Positions 1 through 7,600 of a stretch of DNA of 64,000 bases are shown piece after piece (positions within the stretch are counted from its first letter, which is position 1; each line of letters opens with the position of its first letter). Position numbers and translations under genes: made by a program. The notes under the pieces are model-generated. The model saw only the letters and a list, made by a program, of their open reading frames with translations. It did no database searches and was not told where the DNA came from. Origin of the DNA: Fodinicurvata fenggangensis DSM 21160 (GTDB taxonomy: Bacteria > Pseudomonadota > Alphaproteobacteria > Kiloniellales > DSM-21159); the NCBI RefSeq assembly GCF_000686045.1, contig NZ_JMLV01000009.1:98492-162491 (forward strand). Reading direction: 5' to 3'.

Positions 1-606
1 AACCAGAGTTCACGCATCTTCCTGGAACGCAGCGAAGGACCGATTGTGGATTTCGGTTGGGCCATCTCGTCCTGGGAATCCAAGAAAGGTGATCATTACC
101 GCTTCTCGATCCGTCACTTTGCCAATGGGCAGAAGATGGATGAAAGCCAGGGAGAGGCCCATTTGACGGCTCCGGGCCAGAAGGGCGAGGCCGTGTTCAA
201 CACGCCAATCCGGCGCGAAGTCGCGTTGCCCGCCAATACGGTTCTGCCCAGTTGGCACAGCTTTGAACTTCTGGACCGCCTTCAGCGCGACGACTTGCCA
301 CTGTGGCGCATGGTCTTCGATGGATCTGGCGAGAGTGACGGATATGCAGGCATATCGGTCTACAAGCTGCGAAGTTATTCGGCCGAGGAAGCCTTCAGTG
401 AGTTCGAGCCCTTGCGCGAACAGCCGTCCTGGCGTTTGCAGATGGCCTATTTCGAGCCCGAGCCTGATGCTGTGCTGCCGATCAATGAGCAGACGTTACG
501 TCTCTACCGTAACGGTATCGCCGACGAACTGCGCTTCGACTACGGAGACTTCACGTTGGAAGGGCACCTGGCCAAGCTTGAGGCGCTTCCCGACGCCGGT
601 TGTTGA
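1..606 (+). CDS. eipB: DUF1849/EipB-like periplasmic envelope-integrity protein (3' part)
   Basis: The reading frame is open from base 1, so the gene starts upstream of the window; about 201 C-terminal residues are present. The sequence has the SWES motif followed by an aromatic-rich beta-strand region and the ending LEALPDAGC. EipB proteins are periplasmic beta-spiral proteins of Alphaproteobacteria that help keep the envelope intact and carry a conserved disulfide whose second cysteine lies near the C-terminus. The terminal Cys here fits that, but its partner would be outside the window. The gene is convergent with dinB, with a 17-base gap. The family call rests on recalled motif pattern, so the symbol is tentative. 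Confidence 0.62.
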   Translation, partial: NQSSRIFLERSEGPIVDFGWAISSWESKKGDHYRFSIRHFANGQKMDESQGEAHLTAPGQKGEAVFNTPIRREVALPANTVLPSWHSFELLDRLQRDDLPLWRMVFDGSGESDGYAGISVYKLRSYSAEEAFSEFEPLREQPSWRLQMAYFEPEPDAVLPINEQTLRLYRNGIADELRFDYGDFTLEGHLAKLEALPDAGC

Positions 607-623
607 GGCGTGTGCCGGCCAAC

Positions 624-1904
624 TCATGAGGTGAAGCTGCGGCCCTTCCGCACTGCCGGCGTGCCCAGTTTGCGGTTCAGGCCATCGACTGCCTTCTCGA
701 CGGCAATTCGCCGCGTACGTTGCGGGTCCAGGAAGTCTGGTGGATCCGCCAGTTCGCCGGGGACCAGATCGGCGGCACCTATGCCGATCAGACGATAGCC
801 TCCGGCTTTCCAGTTCTCATCCAGCAGCCTGCCGCCTGTCTCATAGAGGGTTTCGGCCGACTGCGTGGGTGCAAAGAGCTGTCGGCTGCGTGTCTGCAGG
901 CGAAAGTCGGCCAGCCGAAGTTTCAGTGTGACGGTCTTACCGGCTACCTCCTTGTCCCTGAGGCGGCGGGCGACCTTTTCGCAAAGTAGCCAGAGATGGC
1001 GGCGCAAGCTGTCCAGATCCTGGATGTCCTGTTCGAAAGTGGTTTCCGATGACAGGCTCTTGGCCGGGGCATCGGCTTCCACCGGACGTGGGTCCTGGCC
1101 ACGGGCAAAGAGATAGAGGCGACGGCCCATGGCGCCATAACGCGCCATCAGCTCACTTTCCTCATAGGGCAGAAGGTCCTGAACAAAGCGTATGCCGTCC
1201 GAGAGCAGCTTCTTCTGAAGGGCCCCGCCTACCCCCCAGAGGATCGAGACCGGCTTGTCCGCCAGGAAATCTGCCGCCTCGGCTGTGCCTATGACAGCGA
1301 AGCCGCGTGGCTTGTCCAGGTCCGATGCAATCTTAGCCAGCAGCTTGCAGTTGGAGAGTCCGATGGAGACTGAAACCCCCAGGTCGCGTTCGATCTCGTT
1401 CGCCAGGCGGGCCAGGCTCTGGGCCGGTGCAGCGTGGTGCAGGCGGCTGGTCCCGGCAAGATCCAGGAAAGCCTCGTCCAGGGATAGCGGTTCGATTTGC
1501 GGCGTGAGTGCCGACATGCGGTCTCGGATGCCCCGGGAAACCTCGCGGTACTTGTTCATGTCCGGTTTCAGGACCACGGCATCCGGGCAGAGGGAGAGCG
1601 CCTTGAACATGGGCATGGCACTGCGCACGCCGTAGAGGCGTGCGACATAGCAAGCGGCCGAGACGACTCCGCGTTGGCCACCCCCGACAATCACAGGCTT
1701 CTCGCGCAGCTCAGGTCGGTCACGCTTCTCGACGCTGGCATAGAAGGCATCGCAGTCAAGATGTGCAAAGCTCAGGCTGCCCAGTTCGCGATGGCGCACG
1801 AGACGGCGTGCGCCACAGGAGGGGCAGCGTCGGACGGAGGTTGTCGGTGTCGTCAAGGCTGTGCAGTCGCGACAGAGGACCTGCACCGCTTCGGCTTCCT
1901 GCAC
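624..1904 (-). CDS. dinB: DNA polymerase IV (Y-family translesion polymerase)
   Basis: Codes for a 426-residue DinB. The catalytic acidic residues are visible as D50/D52 in HLDCDAFYASVE and D143-E144 in PLSLDEAFLD. Helix-hairpin-helix and little-finger regions follow. The N-terminus carries two CxxC pairs (about residues 11-14 and 27-30), a short zinc-ribbon-like extension seen in many alphaproteobacterial DinB proteins. The start is a GTG preceded by AGGAG about 9-10 bases upstream. The gene copies past damaged bases at low fidelity. I looked for the alphaproteobacterial LexA box (GTTC-N7-GTTC) upstream and found none, so SOS control is not shown here. Confidence 0.95.
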   Translation of the reverse strand: MQEAEAVQVLCRDCTALTTPTTSVRRCPSCGARRLVRHRELGSLSFAHLDCDAFYASVEKRDRPELREKPVIVGGGQRGVVSAACYVARLYGVRSAMPMFKALSLCPDAVVLKPDMNKYREVSRGIRDRMSALTPQIEPLSLDEAFLDLAGTSRLHHAAPAQSLARLANEIERDLGVSVSIGLSNCKLLAKIASDLDKPRGFAVIGTAEAADFLADKPVSILWGVGGALQKKLLSDGIRFVQDLLPYEESELMARYGAMGRRLYLFARGQDPRPVEADAPAKSLSSETTFEQDIQDLDSLRRHLWLLCEKVARRLRDKEVAGKTVTLKLRLADFRLQTRSRQLFAPTQSAETLYETGGRLLDENWKAGGYRLIGIGAADLVPGELADPPDFLDPQRTRRIAVEKAVDGLNRKLGTPAVRKGRSFTS

Positions 1905-1969
1905 CGTGAAGGGCTCCTGAATCGGGCAAAAACGGCATTGCTACGGGTTATATGGTTTTCAATCCGTAA

Positions 1970-1983
1970 GCTTAACGTTAAGC
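1970..1983. repeat. 14-bp perfect palindrome between dinB and divK
   Basis: GCTTAACGTTAAGC is a perfect palindrome in the divergent dinB/divK intergenic region. It lies about 66 bases upstream of the dinB start. It could be a binding site for a dimeric regulator of either gene; no known regulator is assigned. Confidence 0.4.
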
Positions 1984-2015
1984 ATATGCCATGTAGTATA
2001 TCTATGTGATGGCTC

Positions 2016-2030
2016 TTAATCGAATGTTAC
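2016..2030 (+). promoter_or_regulatory. CtrA-type box upstream of divK
   Basis: TTAA-N7-TTAC matches seven of eight bases of the CtrA consensus TTAA-N7-TTAA. It lies about 120 bases upstream of the divK start. In Caulobacter divK transcription is activated by CtrA, so a site here makes biological sense. A GATTC (GANTC, the CcrM methylation motif) also occurs downstream near base 2074. Both motifs are short, so this is a candidate only. Confidence 0.45.
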
Positions 2031-2146
2031 CAATTTAGGGCGTCTTTATAGAGGGCGAGGAAGCCACGCCGTTTGGATTCGGCCATCCAGCAGCATGCGG
2101 GCGTCAGGACGGGTGGCTTTTGGCAAAGACGAGGAATGAGGTTAGG

Positions 2147-2545
2147 ATGGACAACGTCGAGACGATGCCGGTGGCCAGCGACGCCAAGACAGTGCTCGTG
2201 GTTGAGGACAATGAACTCAACATGAAGCTGTTTCACGATCTGCTGGAAGCGCATGGCTACAACATCCTTCAGACCAAGGACGGCATGGAGGCGTTGCGCA
2301 TGGCGCGCAAGCACGTTCCGGACCTGATCCTGATGGACATTCAGCTCCCCGAGGTCTCGGGACTGGAAGTGACCAAGTGGATCAAGGAGGATGACGATTT
2401 GAGCGCCATTCCCGTGATCGCGGTGACCGCTTTCGCCATGAAGGGCGACGAGGAGAAGATTCGGGAAGGCGGCTGCGAAGCCTATATTGCCAAGCCGATC
2501 TCTGTGGCGGACTTCCTGGAGACCATCAAGCGGTACCTGGATTGA
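2147..2545 (+). CDS. divK: Single-domain response regulator DivK
   Basis: A stand-alone receiver domain of 132 residues. The phosphoacceptor is Asp64 in LILMDIQLP, the acidic pocket is VVEDNELN near residue 20, and the conserved Thr (VTAF) and Lys (AKP) are present. DivK is the cell-cycle and polarity receiver that works with PleC/DivJ and controls CtrA through DivL-CckA. I chose ATG 2147 because GAGG sits five bases upstream; an in-frame TTG at 2120 would add nine residues. pleD follows after 31 bases, the order known from Caulobacter, so the two are probably one operon. Confidence 0.93.
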   Translation: MDNVETMPVASDAKTVLVVEDNELNMKLFHDLLEAHGYNILQTKDGMEALRMARKHVPDLILMDIQLPEVSGLEVTKWIKEDDDLSAIPVIAVTAFAMKGDEEKIREGGCEAYIAKPISVADFLETIKRYLD

Positions 2546-2576
2546 AAGCAAACCGGAAAGCGGATCCGCGGGTCAG

Positions 2577-3962
2577 ATGAGCGCACGAATCCTTGTTGTG
2601 GATGACACGCCGGTCAATGTCCGGCTTCTGGAAGCAAAGTTGACGGCCGAGTACTTTGACGTGCTGACGGCGCATGACGGCCCAAGTGCGCTGGAGGTTG
2701 CCGAGCGCGAGGTGCCGGACGTCATCCTGCTGGACGTCATGATGCCGGGCATGGACGGCTTCGAGGTCTGCAGGCGCCTGCGCGAGAATCCCGCCCTGGG
2801 TCATATCCCTGTCGTGATGATCACGGCGCTGACGGATGTTTCGGACCGTGTCCGGGGTCTTGAAGCCGGGGCCGATGATTTCCTGTCAAAACCGGTCAAC
2901 GACATTGCCCTCTTTGCCCGTGTGCGCTCTCTGGTGCGGCTGAAGACGCTGATGGATGAGTTGCGCGCCCGCCAGGCGGCGGCCGGAGTCAGCGTTGACG
3001 ATCGCATCCAGATGGGGGCGATGGACGATCTGGAGGGGGCGCGTGTCCTGCTTGTCGATGGACAGAAGCAGCACGGGCAGCGGGTCAGCGACAAGCTGCG
3101 TGCAGCAGGCTATGACGTAACGCTCAGCCAGACGCTGCCGGAAGCCCAGCAACAAAGTTTCGTGGCGCCTTATTTCGACCTGATTATCGCCGGCATAGAG
3201 GTGGCGGGCGAGGATGGCCTGCGTTTCTGCAGCCAGTTGCGCAGTCATGAGGAAACGCGACACATCCCCATCCTGCTGGTGCTGGACGACATGGATTTGC
3301 CGCGCCTGGCCAAGGGTCTGGATCTTGGGGTCACGGATTACCTGTTCAAGCCGGTCGACAACAATGAACTGCTGGCGCGTGTACGCACCCAGGTCCGGCG
3401 CACGCATTATCACAACCGTCTGCGCAGCATGCTGGATCAGGGCATGTCCATGGCCTATACGGATTCCCTGACCGGTACCTACAACAGGCGCTACATGAAT
3501 AGCTACCTCGAGCGCAAGCTGCCGGAGATCAAAGAGACCGGAAAGCCATTGGCCTTGCTGATCTTCGACATAGATCACTTCAAGGAGGTCAACGACACCC
3601 ACGGCCACGGTGTGGGGGACAAGATTCTTCGCGAGGTGTGCCGGCGCGTATCGGACAATGTGCGTGATTTCGACCTGCTCTCCCGTTTTGGAGGGGAGGA
3701 GTTTGTCCTGATCATGCCGAACACGACGACAGAGCAGGCCATGAGCATTGCCGAGCGCCTGCGCGAGCAGATTGGCTGTTTTGCAGTCGAGATCGATGAG
3801 GAGGTCGGTGAGCAGACTGTCACGGTCTCGATTGGCGTATCGGTCACGATCGATCCCAATACCAAGCCATCCACACTTCTGGAAGAAGCGGATCACGCGC
3901 TGTATGAAGCCAAGCGCGGAGGGCGCAATCGTGTGGTGATGTCGGAGACTGTGGCCGGTTAG
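2577..3962 (+). CDS. pleD: Diguanylate cyclase response regulator PleD (Rec-Rec-GGDEF)
   Basis: Codes for 461 residues in three domains: a receiver with phosphoacceptor Asp53 (LLDVMMPGMDG), a second degenerate receiver used as a dimerisation adaptor (about 155-290), and a C-terminal GGDEF domain. The active site reads GGEEF (372-376), so it should make c-di-GMP. The inhibitory I-site RxxD is kept as RDFD (363-366), so product feedback is expected. Length and layout match Caulobacter PleD. It is downstream of divK and should act in polar development and the switch from motile to attached life. Confidence 0.95.
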   Translation: MSARILVVDDTPVNVRLLEAKLTAEYFDVLTAHDGPSALEVAEREVPDVILLDVMMPGMDGFEVCRRLRENPALGHIPVVMITALTDVSDRVRGLEAGADDFLSKPVNDIALFARVRSLVRLKTLMDELRARQAAAGVSVDDRIQMGAMDDLEGARVLLVDGQKQHGQRVSDKLRAAGYDVTLSQTLPEAQQQSFVAPYFDLIIAGIEVAGEDGLRFCSQLRSHEETRHIPILLVLDDMDLPRLAKGLDLGVTDYLFKPVDNNELLARVRTQVRRTHYHNRLRSMLDQGMSMAYTDSLTGTYNRRYMNSYLERKLPEIKETGKPLALLIFDIDHFKEVNDTHGHGVGDKILREVCRRVSDNVRDFDLLSRFGGEEFVLIMPNTTTEQAMSIAERLREQIGCFAVEIDEEVGEQTVTVSIGVSVTIDPNTKPSTLLEEADHALYEAKRGGRNRVVMSETVAG

Positions 3963-4232
3963 GCTGCCCTCGACTCGCTGCTCGTGATTGATACTGTCTG
4001 GCTGGTCATGGTTTGCCGTGAACCAACTCCGCTCTGATGTTAGGCAGGTGACGTGATGTGTGATCGACGTCTTGGACGCAAGGGGTCGGGCAATATACGA
4101 TTGTTTCGGGGTGTTGGCTGTTTGGCGACAATGTCGCAGGCGATAGAGTGCTGACGCTGCCCTTACGCCAGAAGCAATGGCATCAGGGCAAGATTTCTCG
4201 TCTGACGATCAAGATTTTGTAAAGTACACGGT

Positions 4233-5333
4233 ATGGTCCAGCAACAGCCCACCAAGAAGATCGATCTGGCGCTTCAGGGTGGCGGATCCCACGGGGCGCT
4301 GACCTGGGGAGTGCTCGACCGGATCCTGGAAGACGAACGCCTGGAGATCTCAGGCATCAGCGGGACCAGTGCGGGGGCAATGAATGCCGTCGTGCTGGCG
4401 CAAGGATTTCACCAGGGGGGGCGGAAAGGAGCGCGTGAGGCGCTCGCCACCTTCTGGGAGGCGGTGAGCGAGGCCGCACGCTTTTCGCCCGTGCAGAACA
4501 ACTGGTGGAACCGCCTCACCGGCGACTTCAACCTCAATAGTTCGCCTGTCTATCTGTTCTTCGATAACCTGACGCGGCTGTTCTCGCCCTATGAACTTAA
4601 TCCGTTTGACATCAACCCGCTGCGCGAGCTCGTTTCCAGCACCGTCGACTTTGACCAGGTCAATTCCTGCGAGACGCCGAAGATCTTTGTCACAGCTACC
4701 AACGTGCGCAGCGGCCAGGCGCAGATCTTTAGCCAGCCGCACCTGACGGTCGAGACGATCATGGCTTCGGCCTGCCTGCCGACGGTGTACCAGGCGGTGG
4801 AGATCGATGGCGAAGCCTATTGGGACGGCGGCTATATCGGCAATCCGGCGCTTCACCCCCTCGTCGACCAGACCGACTGCCGCGACATGGTCATTGTCCA
4901 GATCAATCCCATGATCCGAGAGGAATTGCCGCGCACTGGACACGAGATCCTCAACCGGGTGAACGAGATCAACTTCAATTCCAGCCTCATCAAGGACCTG
5001 AGGACGATCCATCTGCTGCACAGACTCATCGAGGCCGAGGGGCTCGAGGCGGAGCGTTACCGCGATATGCGGATCCATCTCATCCATGCCGATGAGGCGC
5101 TGAAGGATCTGGATTCCTCCAGCAAGCTCAACGCCGAATGGGAATTTCTCAGCTACCTGCACGAGAGTGGTCGAGCTTTGGCGAACGGCTGGCTCGAGGA
5201 AAATTTTGACGGGCTCGGTGTGCGTTCCACCTTTGATCTCGACGCGCTGTTCGCCGATTCGCTGCGGCCGGCAAGCGGGTCCGAACCATCGAAAACTCCA
5301 GAACAGTCGAGCACCAACTACTCAGCGGAGTAG
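4233..5333 (+). CDS. Patatin-like phospholipase family protein
   Basis: A 366-residue patatin-fold hydrolase. The oxyanion-hole glycine run GGGSHG (16-21), the nucleophile in GTSAG (Ser46) and the Asp of the dyad in DGGYIGNP (about residue 198) are all present, so it is probably catalytic. Such proteins cleave acyl esters of phospholipids. No signal peptide is visible; a cytosolic or inner-face location is likely. It stands alone: 270 bases separate it from pleD, and I see no strong ribosome-binding site before the ATG. The physiological substrate cannot be read from sequence. Confidence 0.88.
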   Translation: MVQQQPTKKIDLALQGGGSHGALTWGVLDRILEDERLEISGISGTSAGAMNAVVLAQGFHQGGRKGAREALATFWEAVSEAARFSPVQNNWWNRLTGDFNLNSSPVYLFFDNLTRLFSPYELNPFDINPLRELVSSTVDFDQVNSCETPKIFVTATNVRSGQAQIFSQPHLTVETIMASACLPTVYQAVEIDGEAYWDGGYIGNPALHPLVDQTDCRDMVIVQINPMIREELPRTGHEILNRVNEINFNSSLIKDLRTIHLLHRLIEAEGLEAERYRDMRIHLIHADEALKDLDSSSKLNAEWEFLSYLHESGRALANGWLEENFDGLGVRSTFDLDALFADSLRPASGSEPSKTPEQSSTNYSAE

Positions 5334-5523
5334 TACGGCTGATACTGGGCACCATTGCACTTGGTGCCTTAACCTTCCCTATCACAGCGCTGCCGTCCGG
5401 CCCGTATGCGCCCGGGTTTCCTGCACCCTACGGCGCAGAGTATGGCCACATCAGGTGGCCTGTCACCAATCCGAGCGGCCTGACCAAGAAGGCGAATTTC
5501 CGGCGAATGAGACTTGCGAGGGC

Positions 5524-5564
5524 AAAAAAGCTGAACCGCCTTCTCCCCGGGGAAAAGGCGGTTC
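5524..5564 (-). terminator. Rho-independent terminator of rpmG
   Basis: A perfect 10-bp stem (GAACCGCCTT/AAGGCGGTTC) with a C/G-rich loop is followed on the minus strand by CAGC and six T residues. It begins 57 bases after the rpmG stop and is the clearest intrinsic terminator in the window. It closes the minus-strand block that ends with rpmG. Confidence 0.88.
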
Positions 5565-5620
5565 CACACGACCGCATGAAAAACTCTGTGGCAGCTGGGC
5601 GCTTGCCCGGCCGCAGAGCC

Positions 5621-5788
5621 TCACTTCATCTTGGATTCCTTGAACTCCACGTGCTTGCGCACGACGGGATCATACTTGCGGAAGCTCATCTTCTCGGTCT
5701 GGTTCCGCGGGTTCTTCTTCTTGACATAGAAGTAACCGGTATCCGCGGTGCTGACGAGCTTGATCCACTGGGTGACGGGCTTCGCCAT
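5621..5788 (-). CDS. rpmG: 50S ribosomal protein L33
   Basis: A 55-residue basic protein beginning [18 protein letters not shown] and containing [10 protein letters not shown] and [14 protein letters not shown], the L33 signature. It lacks the zinc-binding CxxC pairs, so it is the cysteine-free type. It is a structural protein of the large ribosomal subunit near the E site. It lies downstream of the S41 protease gene on the same strand, with a 92-base gap that could hold its own promoter, and ends in a strong terminator. Confidence 0.96.
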   Translation of the reverse strand: MAKPVTQWIKLVSTADTGYFYVKKKNPRNQTEKMSFRKYDPVVRKHVEFKESKMK

Positions 5789-5880
5789 CTTGATTTCCTT
5801 CCGGGGTCGAATCTGTAACTTTGGCGGCGGACATTAGCGGGCAAGACGCACAAGTCAAGGAAAGATCGTGGTTATTTTCC

Positions 5881-7506
5881 TCAAGGCTGCCCGCCTGGAT
5901 TTCCACGGGACTCGTCGACGATCCGTTGGGCGGTGTTCGGGGCACCGCGGCGTGCATGCGAGAGTATGCCCGGATCTTCCAGCAGCTTGAGGGCGATCTC
6001 GATATCGGTTTCGTCCAGGCTGTCGCTGGTGGGGCAGATGGAGCGGAACTCGGCGAGCGCCAGGTCGTTCTCCCGGTCGATATCGCGCTTGCGCTGGTGG
6101 GGATTCGATATCAGGCCTTCCAGCGGAAGCTCGCTGACGGCTTGTTCCCCATCGCTTGAATCCGTGCTGGTACAGACATTGGGAAGCACGCCACGGCGGT
6201 CAAGCGAATAACCGGCGGGCGCATGAAAGGTGGCCCAGGTCAGGGTCAGTTCGCCCTCGTTGGGCAGGCGCAGGACCGTCTGGACCGTTCCCTTGCCATA
6301 GGAGTTGCTGCCGACCACGATTCCCCGCTCCGTATCCTGGAGGGCCGCCGCGACAATCTCGGCGGCCGAAGCGGAATTGCCATTGATCAGAACCAGAACG
6401 GGAACCTCGGGAATCTGGGCATCCCGTTTGGCCTCGAAGTACTGGTGGCTGTCGGGATGGCGGCCATGCGTCGAAACAATACGGCCTTCACCCACGAATA
6501 GGTCTGAGACAAAGACGGCCTGATCCAGAAGGCCACCCGGGTTGCTGCGCAGGTCCAGGATAAAACCGCGCAGGCGGCTGCCCATTTCGCGCTCTGCCTG
6601 CTTGAGCTTCGTCCTGAGTGTTTCGGTCGTATCGTGGTTGAAGCCGCTGATGCGGAAATAGGCGACATCGTCCAGGGGCTCGTACTCGACAGTCTGGGGC
6701 ACGATGTGTGCGCGCTCGACGACCAGCTCAAGCTCGCGCCAGGTGTCCTCGACATCACCCGGCCGATGGATGCCCAGGGTGACCCGGCTTCCAAGCGGTC
6801 CGCGCAGGCGCTTGACCACCTCTTCCTGGGAAAGCTTCGGCGCGGGTATGCCATCGATAGTGACGATCACGTCCCAGTCGTCCATACCGGCCCTTTCGGC
6901 GGGACTGCCATCCATCACGTTTACGACTTCCACGCCCTTGTCGATCAACTGGATGCGCACGCCGATACCACCGAACCCATCCCGGTTGGCGCGGTTTTCG
7001 CGCGCTTCTTCAGGCGTGGCGTAGCGGGAGTAGCCGTCAAGCGGCTCAATCATGCCCTCGAACACCGTTTCGTAGAGGGCTTCGCTTTTGGCCTCGGCGA
7101 TTTTCGGGGAAATCTCACGGGTATCTTCAATGATCGTGGCGGTCAGCTTGCCCCAGAGGTCGACCCGATTGTCCTGTGGCAGTCCATAGCTTTGTACCGT
7201 CTCGCTGCGCTGCTTCAGAAGGAATTTGTCCGCCTCGCGGACAACCGAGATCTCCCCATCCATGTCTTGAAGCTTCTGGAGTCCGGAGAAGGCCAGGGTT
7301 TCGATGGGGATGTCCTGGATATAAACAGCATTGATATCCTGGTAGCCGGTGGCAAACATATAGCGTGCCGCCGTCTGGTCATAGCCTTCCTGGCCTTGCG
7401 TGACCGGTCCGGACGCACAGGATGCCAGGACGAGGGCCATCAAGACCGCCAGGAAGGCCAGTCGCGCATATCCCGTCGAACCGAAACGCATTGTCGTCAT
7501 ATCCAT
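5881..7506 (-). CDS. S41 family carboxyl-terminal processing protease, lipoprotein
   Basis: A 541-residue protease of the CtpA/Prc type. The N-terminus is a lipoprotein signal with lipobox LASC (Cys30), so the enzyme is probably anchored in an envelope membrane facing the periplasm. A PDZ domain (about 174-250) precedes the S41 core. The catalytic Ser lies in NGNSASAAEIVA (about 377) and the Lys in SYGKGTVQ (about 402). It should trim or degrade envelope proteins from their C-termini. It sits between rnr and rpmG, and 94 bases separate it from rnr. Confidence 0.9.
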   Translation of the reverse strand: MDMTTMRFGSTGYARLAFLAVLMALVLASCASGPVTQGQEGYDQTAARYMFATGYQDINAVYIQDIPIETLAFSGLQKLQDMDGEISVVREADKFLLKQRSETVQSYGLPQDNRVDLWGKLTATIIEDTREISPKIAEAKSEALYETVFEGMIEPLDGYSRYATPEEARENRANRDGFGGIGVRIQLIDKGVEVVNVMDGSPAERAGMDDWDVIVTIDGIPAPKLSQEEVVKRLRGPLGSRVTLGIHRPGDVEDTWRELELVVERAHIVPQTVEYEPLDDVAYFRISGFNHDTTETLRTKLKQAEREMGSRLRGFILDLRSNPGGLLDQAVFVSDLFVGEGRIVSTHGRHPDSHQYFEAKRDAQIPEVPVLVLINGNSASAAEIVAAALQDTERGIVVGSNSYGKGTVQTVLRLPNEGELTLTWATFHAPAGYSLDRRGVLPNVCTSTDSSDGEQAVSELPLEGLISNPHQRKRDIDRENDLALAEFRSICPTSDSLDETDIEIALKLLEDPGILSHARRGAPNTAQRIVDESRGNPGGQP

Positions 7507-7600
7507 TCATGCCACGCAACACCTGCAAGTGTTGCTCATACTGCTTCACTTTTACAAGAAAGCAAGGATTGGGCCAGTCTTTTGTGCGGCGCAGCGGATT

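Noticed and set aside
1905..2146. LexA box upstream of dinB
   Set aside because: No GTTC-N7-GTTC or GAAC-N7-GAAC pattern is present.
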